Assembly (NCBI GenBank): GCA_018110855.1
Contig: JAGBFZ010000131.1
Coordinates: 1 to 7,295 of the forward strand
DNA length: 7,295 bases
Direction of reading: 5' to 3'
Source: Oscillospiraceae bacterium
GTDB taxonomy: Bacteria; Bacillota; Clostridia; Oscillospirales; Ruminococcaceae
The notes beneath the pieces are model-generated. The model searched no databases, was not told the origin of the DNA, and worked only from the letters and a program-made list of their open reading frames with translations. The translations under genes and the position numbers were made by a program. This document shows positions 1 through 5,404 of the stretch, piece by piece. Position 1 is the stretch's first letter; every line of letters begins with the position of its first letter.

Positions 1-626
1 ATAGCCTCCATTGCCTGCAGGCTGCCGATAACGCCGCCCATTGCACCGATAACGCCTGCCTGCTTGCAGGTGGGAACAGCGTCCTTTGGAGGAGGGTTCT
101 TGAATACGCAGCGGTAGCAGGGACCCTGTCCGGGAACATATGTCATAAGCTGACCCTTGAAGCGGATAATTCCCGCATGAGAGAAGGGCTTTTTCGCCAT
201 TACACAGGCGTCGTTTATCAGAAACTTTGCAGGGAAATTATCGGTTCCGTCAATGATGAAATCATAGTCCGCAATAAGCTCGGAAATATTCTCGCTTGTA
301 ACGAATGTATGATAGGTTTTCACCGTAACATCGGGGTTTATTGCCTCCATAGTCTCCTTTGCGGACTGCACCTTAGCCTTGCCGATATCTGCCGTGGAAT
401 GGATCACCTGACGCTGGAGATTGGAAAGATCAACCTCGTCCGCATCTGCAATGCCGATAGTACCAACGCCTGCCGCAGCAAGATACAATGCCGCAGGAGC
501 GCCAAGACCGCCCGCACCGATTATAAGCACCTTTGCATTAAGGAGCTTTTTCTGTCCCTTTGCACCTACCTCCTTGAGGATAATGTGCCGGGAATATCTT
601 TCAAGCTGTTCGTTTGAAAAAGCCAT
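1..626 (-). CDS. MoeB/ThiF/HesA-family sulfur-carrier adenylyltransferase (3' partial)
   Basis: E1-like enzyme that would adenylate the C-terminal glycine of the ThiS-like carrier using ATP. The frame runs from ATG 626 to the left edge without a stop, giving 208 residues; the family usually has about 240-270, so a short C-terminal part is missing. Visible features: RYSRHIIL at 10-17 with the conserved Arg13, nucleotide loop GAGGLG at 37-42, DADEVDLSNLQRQ at 61-73, DGTDNF at 126-131, a zinc-type pair Cys170-x2-Cys173, and the active-site-region Cys187 in VPTCKQAGVIG followed by GSLQAMEA. The second zinc Cys pair would lie beyond the edge. It overlaps the carrier gene by one base, which ties the two proteins together. 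By context it resembles HcyF of the thiocarboxylate homocysteine route; ThiF or MoeB function is the alternative. An added C-terminal rhodanese domain cannot be excluded. Confidence 0.92.
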   Translation of the reverse strand, partial: MAFSNEQLERYSRHIILKEVGAKGQKKLLNAKVLIIGAGGLGAPAALYLAAAGVGTIGIADADEVDLSNLQRQVIHSTADIGKAKVQSAKETMEAINPDVTVKTYHTFVTSENISELIADYDFIIDGTDNFPAKFLINDACVMAKKPFSHAGIIRFKGQLMTYVPGQGPCYRCVFKNPPPKDAVPTCKQAGVIGAMGGVIGSLQAMEA

Positions 627-832
627 TACTGTCCACCTCCCATGAAGTAAAGGAATTCAACGCTGTCTCCGTCTTTCAGAACAGTGCTTTCAAATGCGCC
701 GCTCTCCACAAATTCATCGTTGATGGTAACGGTGACATACTCGGGAGTCTCCACCTTTTCATCTATAACAAGCTGTGCAACGGTAAGACCGTCCTTAACC
801 TCTTTTTTCTCTCCTGCAACAGTGATCTTCAT
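626..832 (-). CDS. thiS: ThiS-like ubiquitin-fold sulfur carrier protein (HcyS-like)
   Basis: Beta-grasp sulfur carrier of 68 residues, the ThiS/MoaD size. Such proteins are adenylated at a C-terminal Gly-Gly and converted to a thiocarboxylate that donates sulfur. Visible features: an N-terminal strand MKITVAGEKKEV, the ThiS-like GLTVAQLVIDEKV at about 15-27, the VTVTINDEFV strand, and KDGDSVEFLYFMGGGQ at the end. The chain ends Gly-Gly-Gly-Gln, so one residue follows the glycine tail and would have to be removed before activation. The ATG at 832 has AAGGAG nine bases upstream. The stop TAA shares a base with the ATG of the ThiF-like gene (TAATG). No thiamine genes are seen nearby; the metY and sulfite reductase neighbours instead suggest homocysteine formation, as for HcyS of Wolinella succinogenes. 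The symbol is a family name, not a claim of thiamine function. Confidence 0.88.
   Translation of the reverse strand: MKITVAGEKKEVKDGLTVAQLVIDEKVETPEYVTVTINDEFVESGAFESTVLKDGDSVEFLYFMGGGQ
634..640 (-). promoter_or_regulatory. Ribosome binding site of the ThiF-like gene inside the Gly tail of the carrier gene
   Basis: GGAGGTG on the minus strand is written in the Gly codons of the carrier's C-terminus. Nine bases separate GGAGG from the ATG at 626. One sequence thus encodes the activated glycine tail and recruits ribosomes to the activating enzyme. Confidence 0.75.
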
Positions 833-841
833 AGCTATTAT

Positions 842-847
842 CTCCTT
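842..847 (-). promoter_or_regulatory. Ribosome binding site of the ThiS-like gene
   Basis: AAGGAG on the minus strand, nine bases before ATG 832, in the 20-base gap after the thioredoxin gene. Apart from the gaps before cysT and metY, this is the only real intergenic gap; no promoter or hairpin is evident in it. Confidence 0.7.
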
Positions 848-852
848 AAAAT

Positions 853-1167
853 TTATAATTTTTCAATTTCCGAAATTATTTCGGATTTTTTTACCGTGCC
901 GCCCAGACGGGATATCTCCTCACCGTTTCTGAAAAATATCAGAGTTGGAACGGACATAACATCAAATTTTTCGGCAAGCTCTGCATCAAAATTGATGTTT
1001 ATCTTAACAAGCTTCGCCTTGTCTCCCAGCTCCTGTTCGACCTCGGAAAGAACGGGAGAAAGCCTTTTGCAGGGAACGCAGCTGTCGGAATAAAAATCCG
1101 CAATAACTACACCCTCTGCTTTCAGCACTTCGCTCTCAAAGCTTTCGGAATTTACCCTCAGAGCCAT
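853..1167 (-). CDS. Small thioredoxin-family protein (active site CVPC)
   Basis: Thioredoxin-fold protein of 104 residues, the size of a single-domain thioredoxin, with no signal peptide, so cytoplasmic. The redox motif is Cys30-Val-Pro-Cys33 in YSDSCVPCKRLSPVL, where ordinary thioredoxin has WCGPC; Trp is replaced by Ser and Gly by Val. The buried Asp24 (ADFY) and the cis-Pro loop SVPTLIFF with Pro74 are present, so the fold and redox function look intact. A longer frame starts at TTG 1191 inside the TusA gene; ATG 1167 is chosen because it follows the TusA stop by one base and GGTGA stands five bases upstream. In this operon it may reduce a disulfide or persulfide on the TusA-like, sulfite reductase or carrier-activating protein; that role is inferred. 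A general housekeeping thioredoxin is less likely given the altered motif and location. Confidence 0.87.
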   Translation of the reverse strand: MALRVNSESFESEVLKAEGVVIADFYSDSCVPCKRLSPVLSEVEQELGDKAKLVKININFDAELAEKFDVMSVPTLIFFRNGEEISRLGGTVKKSEIISEIEKL

Positions 1168-1168
1168 A

Positions 1169-1414
1169 TCAGTCACCAACCTTCTGAACAATCAGAGTGT
1201 AGGTTCCATCCTCGTTGTCAATTAGCTTGAGGATCTTGTGGCCCTCATCCTTAATGCTTCGGGGAACGTTCTGAACAGGTTCGCCGTCATTCATCTTCAC
1301 CGCAAGTATCTGACCGTCGTCCAGCTCCTCAAGAGCGACCTTTGCCTTCACAAAAGTGGTCGGGCAGACAACATCGGTGATGTCAACATTATCGTCAATA
1401 TTAAAATCAGCCAT
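1169..1414 (-). CDS. TusA/SirA-family sulfurtransferase-like protein
   Basis: Small cytoplasmic protein of 81 residues, the usual TusA size. TusA proteins carry persulfide sulfur on a single conserved Cys and pass it between enzymes. The N-terminal motif VVCPTTFVKAKVALEEL at about 15-31 places that Cys at residue 17, followed by Pro18. The classic CPxP is here CPTT, so the second Pro is missing. The later GEPVQNVPRSIKDEGHKI resembles the second half of the fold. The ATG at 1414 has GGAGG six bases upstream and overlaps the sulfite reductase stop by eight bases (ATGGCTGA). Position between sulfite reductase and the ThiS/ThiF pair suggests a role in relaying sulfur to the carrier protein, but this is inferred from context. 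Family assignment is good; the exact partner is unknown. Confidence 0.85.
   Translation of the reverse strand: MADFNIDDNVDITDVVCPTTFVKAKVALEELDDGQILAVKMNDGEPVQNVPRSIKDEGHKILKLIDNEDGTYTLIVQKVGD
1173..1177 (-). promoter_or_regulatory. GGTGA-type ribosome site deciding the thioredoxin start
   Basis: GGTGA pairs with the 5' half of the anti-Shine-Dalgarno and stands five bases before ATG 1167, inside the last codons of the TusA gene. The same geometry occurs before metY (3513-3517, ATG 3507). Confidence 0.55.
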
Positions 1415-2267
1415 TGTAAACCTCCATAATTTTCTTGTTGAATTTCTCTCTGCCTACACGGTCGAGAGTGAATTTAAATCTCTCTCCTGCCTTTGCATTT
1501 TCGGCAAAAAATTCGATAGCAGCGTCGCATATCTTCATAAGCTTTTCCTTGTCCTCGATAAAGGGGATAACAGCCTCGCCCTTGCTAATGCTGTTGCCGA
1601 AAAGTCCGCCGAAGGAAACGATATATCCGTGAACAGCGTCCCATGCATCTGTGGGACAAGCCTTAACGCACCTGCCGCAGAAATTGCATTTATCATCGTC
1701 AACGGAAATCTTGCCGTCTTTTATTTCGATCGCACCCGAGCGGCACGCCTTTTCGCAGACACCGCAGTTAATGCAGTCGCTCTCACGCCAATTGACCTTA
1801 ATGCCGCCCTTGATTCCAAGATCATTTTCCTCGGCTTTCAGGCAGTTGTTCTGACAGCCTGTAATGCCGAATTTGAACTTGTGAGGAAGCTCTCTTGCGA
1901 AATATCTGCTGTCAAGCTCCTTTGCAAGAGCGTATGTATCAATGCAGCCCGAGGGACAAATTGCCTCTCCCTGACGGGCGGTAACAGTCCTAACTCTCGG
2001 ACCGCACACACCCGGCTCAACGCCGCCCTCGGCAAGAGCCGCCTTGACCTCGTCAATGTCATCGAGCTTGATAAAGGGTATCTCCACGCTCTGACGGGAG
2101 GTAAAATGCACATGACCGTCTCCGAACTTCTCTGCGACCTCTGCGATTTTCGCAAGCTGAACGGCAGTAACGTTTCCGCCCACTACACGAAGTCTCAGTG
2201 AGAAATTATTCTTCTGCTTCTGCCGCATAAAGCCGCCCTTTTTAAGTGTTGCATAATCAACTGCCAT
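1407..2267 (-). CDS. Compact siroheme sulfite reductase with ferredoxin domain (AsrC/NirA-like)
   Basis: Predicted reduction of sulfite to sulfide by a siroheme-4Fe4S centre, fed by two 4Fe4S clusters in the same chain. It has 286 residues and only one ferredoxin-like/siroheme half, not the duplicated ~550-residue form. The nitrite/sulfite reductase ferredoxin-like half occupies about 10-80, with siroheme-contact-type TSRQSVEIP at 56-64. The siroheme cluster region carries Cys104, Cys108 and C138-x3-C142 (ITGCQNNC). A ferredoxin insert follows with two complete Cys sets: 165, 168, 171, 175 and 194, 197, 200, 204. The expected first Cys of the usual C-x5-C is Arg98. The longest frame starts at 2282, but the ATG at 2267 has GGAGG eight bases upstream and lies one base after the metY stop, so it is used. 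Nitrite reductase is possible from family alone; the sulfate-uptake and homocysteine genes favour sulfite. It overlaps the TusA gene by eight bases. Confidence 0.85.
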   Translation of the reverse strand: MAVDYATLKKGGFMRQKQKNNFSLRLRVVGGNVTAVQLAKIAEVAEKFGDGHVHFTSRQSVEIPFIKLDDIDEVKAALAEGGVEPGVCGPRVRTVTARQGEAICPSGCIDTYALAKELDSRYFARELPHKFKFGITGCQNNCLKAEENDLGIKGGIKVNWRESDCINCGVCEKACRSGAIEIKDGKISVDDDKCNFCGRCVKACPTDAWDAVHGYIVSFGGLFGNSISKGEAVIPFIEDKEKLMKICDAAIEFFAENAKAGERFKFTLDRVGREKFNKKIMEVYNG

Positions 2268-2268
2268 G

Positions 2269-3507
2269 TTAATTTCCTCCATTAGCTTTTTCTATTGCAT
2301 TTTTAAAATCGGCGATAAGATCGTCAATATCCTCAATGCCCACGCTTATTCTTATGGTGTCGTCATATACTCCCGCATTTATCCGCTGTTCCTCGGTGCT
2401 GTGAGTGTAGATGGTGCTTGCAGGGTGGATAACAAGAGTTCTCACATCACCGATGTTGGTGGCAACAGAAGCATATTTCAGAGAATTTATGAGCTTGTAA
2501 GCCTTTTCCCTGCTGCCTGCACGAATGGTGATAATTGCACCGCCCATTCCTTTAAGCTCAGAATCAACAAGCTCAAAGTATGGACTTGATGGCAGCGCAG
2601 GATAATTTACTTTTACCCTGCCGTCAGCCTCAAAAAACTCCGCAAGTTTTTTGGAATTATCGCAAAGCCTTTCCATGCGAAGTCCCAAGGTCTCAAGTCC
2701 GATGGAATTAAGATATGCGTTCATGGGTGCTAAACAGGCTCCCATGTTTCTCCATATGCCGTTTCTGAGCTTTGCGATATATGCAAATTTTCCGAATTTG
2801 CGGTATTCCTCAAAGCCCCTGTAACGGGAGCAGTCCCAATTAAAATTGCCGCTGTCGATTATCACACCGCTGATGGAATTTCCGCTGCCGTTAATGTATT
2901 TTGAAGAGGAGTGGACAACGATATCCGCACCGTGATCAAAAGGATTTATAAGATATGGCGTTGCAGTGGTGCTGTCAACGATAAGAGGAACACCTATGCG
3001 GTGAGCAGCTTCGGAAACCGCTTTTACGTCTGTAACGTTCAGCTTTGGATTACCGATAAGCTCGGTAAAGACCGCCTTGGTCTTATCGGTAGCAAGCCTT
3101 GAAACGCTTTCTGCCGTAACCTCCTCGGTGAAAACGGTCTTTATTCCGAATGCCTCAAGATCACCGAACAGGTCTATCGTTCCTCCGAATAGAGCTGAGC
3201 CTGCAATGACCTCGTCCCCCGACTGTAAAATGTTCAGAAGGGACATTGTTACCGCCGCCATGCCCGATGAACAGGCAACAGCTCCAATACCCTTTTCCAG
3301 AGCGGCAATGCGCTGTTCAAAGGAATCCACCGTGGGATTGCTTATTCTTGTGTAAGCATAACCCGCTGCCTTGCTGTTAAATATCGCTTCAAGCTTTTCG
3401 GCGGACTCGTGAGCAAATGCGCTCGCCTGACAAATGGGAGCAAGCGTTGCACCGCTTGCCTTGTCTCCGCCGAAGCTCTGATGAAGCAGAGCCGTATTGA
3501 AATTCAT
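2269..3507 (-). CDS. metY: O-acetylhomoserine sulfhydrylase (MetY family, PLP enzyme)
   Basis: Cys/Met metabolism PLP-dependent enzyme predicted to replace the acetate of O-acetylhomoserine with sulfur, giving homocysteine. It has 412 residues from the start chosen here, close to the family size of roughly 420-430. Visible features, numbered from that start: phosphate-contacting Tyr52 and Arg54 in YTRISNPT, a cofactor-loop SSGM at 80-83, the pyridine-nitrogen Asp178 in IVDST, and the Schiff-base Lys203 in HSSSKYING. The C-terminal part includes NIGDVRTLVIHPAST at about 351-365, as in O-acetylhomoserine sulfhydrylases. Upstream in-frame GTG (3516) and ATG (3513) codons exist; ATG 3507 is chosen because GGTGA sits five bases before it. 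Cystathionine gamma-synthase or another relative is possible from family alone, but the sulfite reductase and sulfur carrier next door favour direct sulfhydrylation. The sulfur donor may be a protein thiocarboxylate rather than free sulfide. The stop is one base from the next start, so coupling is likely. Confidence 0.92.
   Translation of the reverse strand: MNFNTALLHQSFGGDKASGATLAPICQASAFAHESAEKLEAIFNSKAAGYAYTRISNPTVDSFEQRIAALEKGIGAVACSSGMAAVTMSLLNILQSGDEVIAGSALFGGTIDLFGDLEAFGIKTVFTEEVTAESVSRLATDKTKAVFTELIGNPKLNVTDVKAVSEAAHRIGVPLIVDSTTATPYLINPFDHGADIVVHSSSKYINGSGNSISGVIIDSGNFNWDCSRYRGFEEYRKFGKFAYIAKLRNGIWRNMGACLAPMNAYLNSIGLETLGLRMERLCDNSKKLAEFFEADGRVKVNYPALPSSPYFELVDSELKGMGGAIITIRAGSREKAYKLINSLKYASVATNIGDVRTLVIHPASTIYTHSTEEQRINAGVYDDTIRISVGIEDIDDLIADFKNAIEKANGGN
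2276..2280 (-). promoter_or_regulatory. Ribosome binding site deciding the sulfite reductase start
   Basis: GGAGG on the minus strand, eight bases before the ATG at 2267. It is also part of the Gly-Gly codons at the C-terminus of MetY (ending N-G-G-N). It supports ATG 2267 over the longer frame from 2282, whose ATG would overlap this very site. Confidence 0.8.
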
Positions 3508-3531
3508 AAACATCACCGTTCTCAGGATAAA

Positions 3532-4590
3532 TTAAATAAATACCGATTCCTCCGCAAGAGCCTTGTTTTCGAGAAGAAAAGCATTGTCTCCCGCAGTCAC
3601 GAGCATTCGGTAGATAAACACGTCAACCTTTTCTCCCACCGTAACAGCCGTCTCGTCAAAGCCTCTTCGGGCGGTGAGAAGAACGCCGTTTACCCTGACG
3701 GATATCTCAACGCTGCTGCCTCTGAAAGCCGTCCGCTCAACGATTCCCTCGGAAACGGAGCTTTTGAATTTAACAGGCTCATTTTTCTTGTATATCTTCA
3801 CAAACTCGGGACGGACAACAGCATTTTCGGCATTTTCCAACTTATCGAAGGTGTGAAAACCGCTGTAATCCTGAAATATGGCAGGCTGACCGAAGAATGA
3901 AGCCGTAAAAGCGGTCTCGGGTCTGCGGTATATCTCCTCGGGAGTGCCCGTCTGTTCTATCCTGCCCTTGTTTGTAATGATAATCTCGTCCGCTACCTCA
4001 ATAGCCTCGTCCTGATCGTGAGTTACGAAAATGCTCGTAACACCCAGCCGCCTTATCATGTCCTTGAGCCAGCTGCGAAGCTCCTGTCTGACCTTTGCAT
4101 CAATGGCGGCAAAGGGTTCGTCAAGGAGCAATACCTCGGGATTGGGCGCAAGAGCGCGGGCAAAAGCCACTCTCTGCCGCTGACCGCCCGAAAGCTGACT
4201 TGGAAAACGGTTTTCCAGTCCCTCGAGACCGATGAGCTTCACAAGCTCGGATACTCTTTCCTTTATCTCCGCCTTGTCCTTCTTCATAACCTTCAGACCG
4301 AAGGCAATGTTGTCATAGACCGTCATATATCGGAAAAGGGCATAGCTCTGAAATACAAAGCCAATTCCGCGCTTGCTGGGGTGAACATCGTTCATGACCT
4401 TTCCGTCAATGATTATCTCGCCGCTGTCGGGATTTTCGAGACCCGCTATCATTCGGAGAATGGTAGTCTTGCCGCTTCCGCTGGGACCCAGAAGTCCCAC
4501 AAGCTTACCCTTTTCAATGCCGAAGCTCACATTATCGGAAGCCTTGAAGCTGCCGAAGCTTTTGTTGATGTTTTTCAGTTCAATGTACAT
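3532..4590 (-). CDS. cysA: Sulfate ABC transporter ATP-binding protein CysA
   Basis: Cytoplasmic ATPase that drives sulfate import through CysT/CysW. It has 352 residues, near the usual length for the family. The nucleotide-binding domain is complete: Walker A GPSGSGKT at 35-42, Q-loop Gln81, signature LSGGQRQR at 133-140, Walker B LLLDEP at 154-159 and the switch His191 in VTHDQ. The stretch GFVFQSYALFRYMTVYDNIA at 77-96 is typical of CysA. Residues from about 275 to 340 form a C-terminal TOBE-like domain. The ATG at 4590 overlaps the cysW stop by 11 bases and has only a GGAGA directly beside it, so translation is probably coupled to cysW. Related ATPases for molybdate or other oxyanions are similar, but the sulfate-type binding protein and permeases settle the substrate class. 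A 24-base gap separates it from metY. Confidence 0.96.
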   Translation of the reverse strand: MYIELKNINKSFGSFKASDNVSFGIEKGKLVGLLGPSGSGKTTILRMIAGLENPDSGEIIIDGKVMNDVHPSKRGIGFVFQSYALFRYMTVYDNIAFGLKVMKKDKAEIKERVSELVKLIGLEGLENRFPSQLSGGQRQRVAFARALAPNPEVLLLDEPFAAIDAKVRQELRSWLKDMIRRLGVTSIFVTHDQDEAIEVADEIIITNKGRIEQTGTPEEIYRRPETAFTASFFGQPAIFQDYSGFHTFDKLENAENAVVRPEFVKIYKKNEPVKFKSSVSEGIVERTAFRGSSVEISVRVNGVLLTARRGFDETAVTVGEKVDVFIYRMLVTAGDNAFLLENKALAEESVFI

Positions 4591-5404
4591 TCTCCGACTC
4601 TCTCTTTCCTATGTACTCCACAACGCTTCTGATAATGAGAATAGCCACCGCCATCATCACAAGAATGGAAGAGACCGCAAATGCGGGAACATATTTAAAT
4701 TCGTTGAAAAGTATCTCCACATGAAGGGGCAGTGTATTGGTCTTGCCTCTCAAATGACCCGACAGAACGGAGACCGCACCGAACTCGCCCATGGCTCTTG
4801 CGGCACATAGAACTATTCCGTAAAGGAATGCCCATTTAATATGAGGAAATGTTATTTTGGAAAAAATTGTCCAGCCCTTTGCACCCATAAGAGCGGCAGC
4901 CTCTTCCTCGTCGGTACCCTCCGCCTCAAGAACGGGGATAAGCTCTCTTGAAATAAAGGGAAATGTCACAAAAACCGTTGCAAGGATAATTCCGGGGACT
5001 GCAAAGACGATCTTTATATCAAGGCTTTCAAGCAGAGGATAAATGGGGCTTTGTCTGCCGAAGGTGAGAACGAAGATAAGTCCTGCAATAATGGGTGAAA
5101 CCGTTACGGGAAGATCAATAAGGGAGCCTAAAAGCTTTTTTCCTCTGAAATGAAATTTGGTAATGAGACACGCTGCAAATAACCCGAAAATAGTGTTAAC
5201 AACGGTGGCAGCAAGAGTAGCCTCAAGAGTGAGGAGCATAGCTTTTACGGTATATTTATCCGCAATAGCTTCTTTGTAAGCCCCGAAGCCCTGCCTCAGC
5301 GCCTCAGTGATGACCGTTACCAGAGGAAGCACCAGCATGATGAATATAAACAGAAAGCTTATTCCGATAAGAACCCATTTAACGAGCTTTGAGTCTTTAC
5401 GCAC
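4580..5404 (-). CDS. cysW: Sulfate ABC transporter permease CysW
   Basis: Second membrane subunit of the sulfate permease, paired with CysT. From the start chosen here it has 274 residues. It shows an N-terminal membrane segment at about 10-33, more hydrophobic segments near 55-82, 95-116, 132-152, 192-212 and 240-260, and an EAA loop at about 168-190 (EEEAAALMGAKGWTIF). The motif AARAMGEFGAVSVLSGHLRG at 201-220 is typical of CysW. The longest frame begins with an ATG at 5434 and would overlap cysT by 38 bases, but no ribosome site precedes that ATG. The GTG at 5404 has a strong AAAGGAGG eight bases upstream and overlaps the cysT stop by only eight bases (GTGCGTAA). It also removes ten residues that fit the family poorly, so GTG is preferred. 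The gene overlaps cysA by 11 bases at its other end, pointing to coupled translation of the transporter subunits. Confidence 0.93.
   Translation of the reverse strand: MRKDSKLVKWVLIGISFLFIFIMLVLPLVTVITEALRQGFGAYKEAIADKYTVKAMLLTLEATLAATVVNTIFGLFAACLITKFHFRGKKLLGSLIDLPVTVSPIIAGLIFVLTFGRQSPIYPLLESLDIKIVFAVPGIILATVFVTFPFISRELIPVLEAEGTDEEEAAALMGAKGWTIFSKITFPHIKWAFLYGIVLCAARAMGEFGAVSVLSGHLRGKTNTLPLHVEILFNEFKYVPAFAVSSILVMMAVAILIIRSVVEYIGKRESENVH

Noticed and set aside
1356..2201. A 281-residue plus-strand open frame
   Set aside because: It lies antisense to the sulfite reductase, whose frame holds all the Cys motifs. The plus-strand product shows no recognisable domain and no good ribosome site.
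2272..2283. Gly-Gly near the MetY C-terminus (N-G-G-N), resembling a carrier-protein tail
   Set aside because: These codons form the GGAGG ribosome site of the next gene, which explains them. MetY is a large PLP enzyme, not a beta-grasp carrier.
3508..3531. AT-rich gap between cysA and metY as a possible internal promoter
   Set aside because: It is only 24 bases, with no recognisable -35/-10 pair at proper spacing, and it is too short to hold a terminator or riboswitch.
3409..4810. Several plus-strand frames of 140-200 residues opposite cysA and cysW
   Set aside because: They are reverse-complement shadows of strongly conserved ABC transporter genes and have no family motifs.
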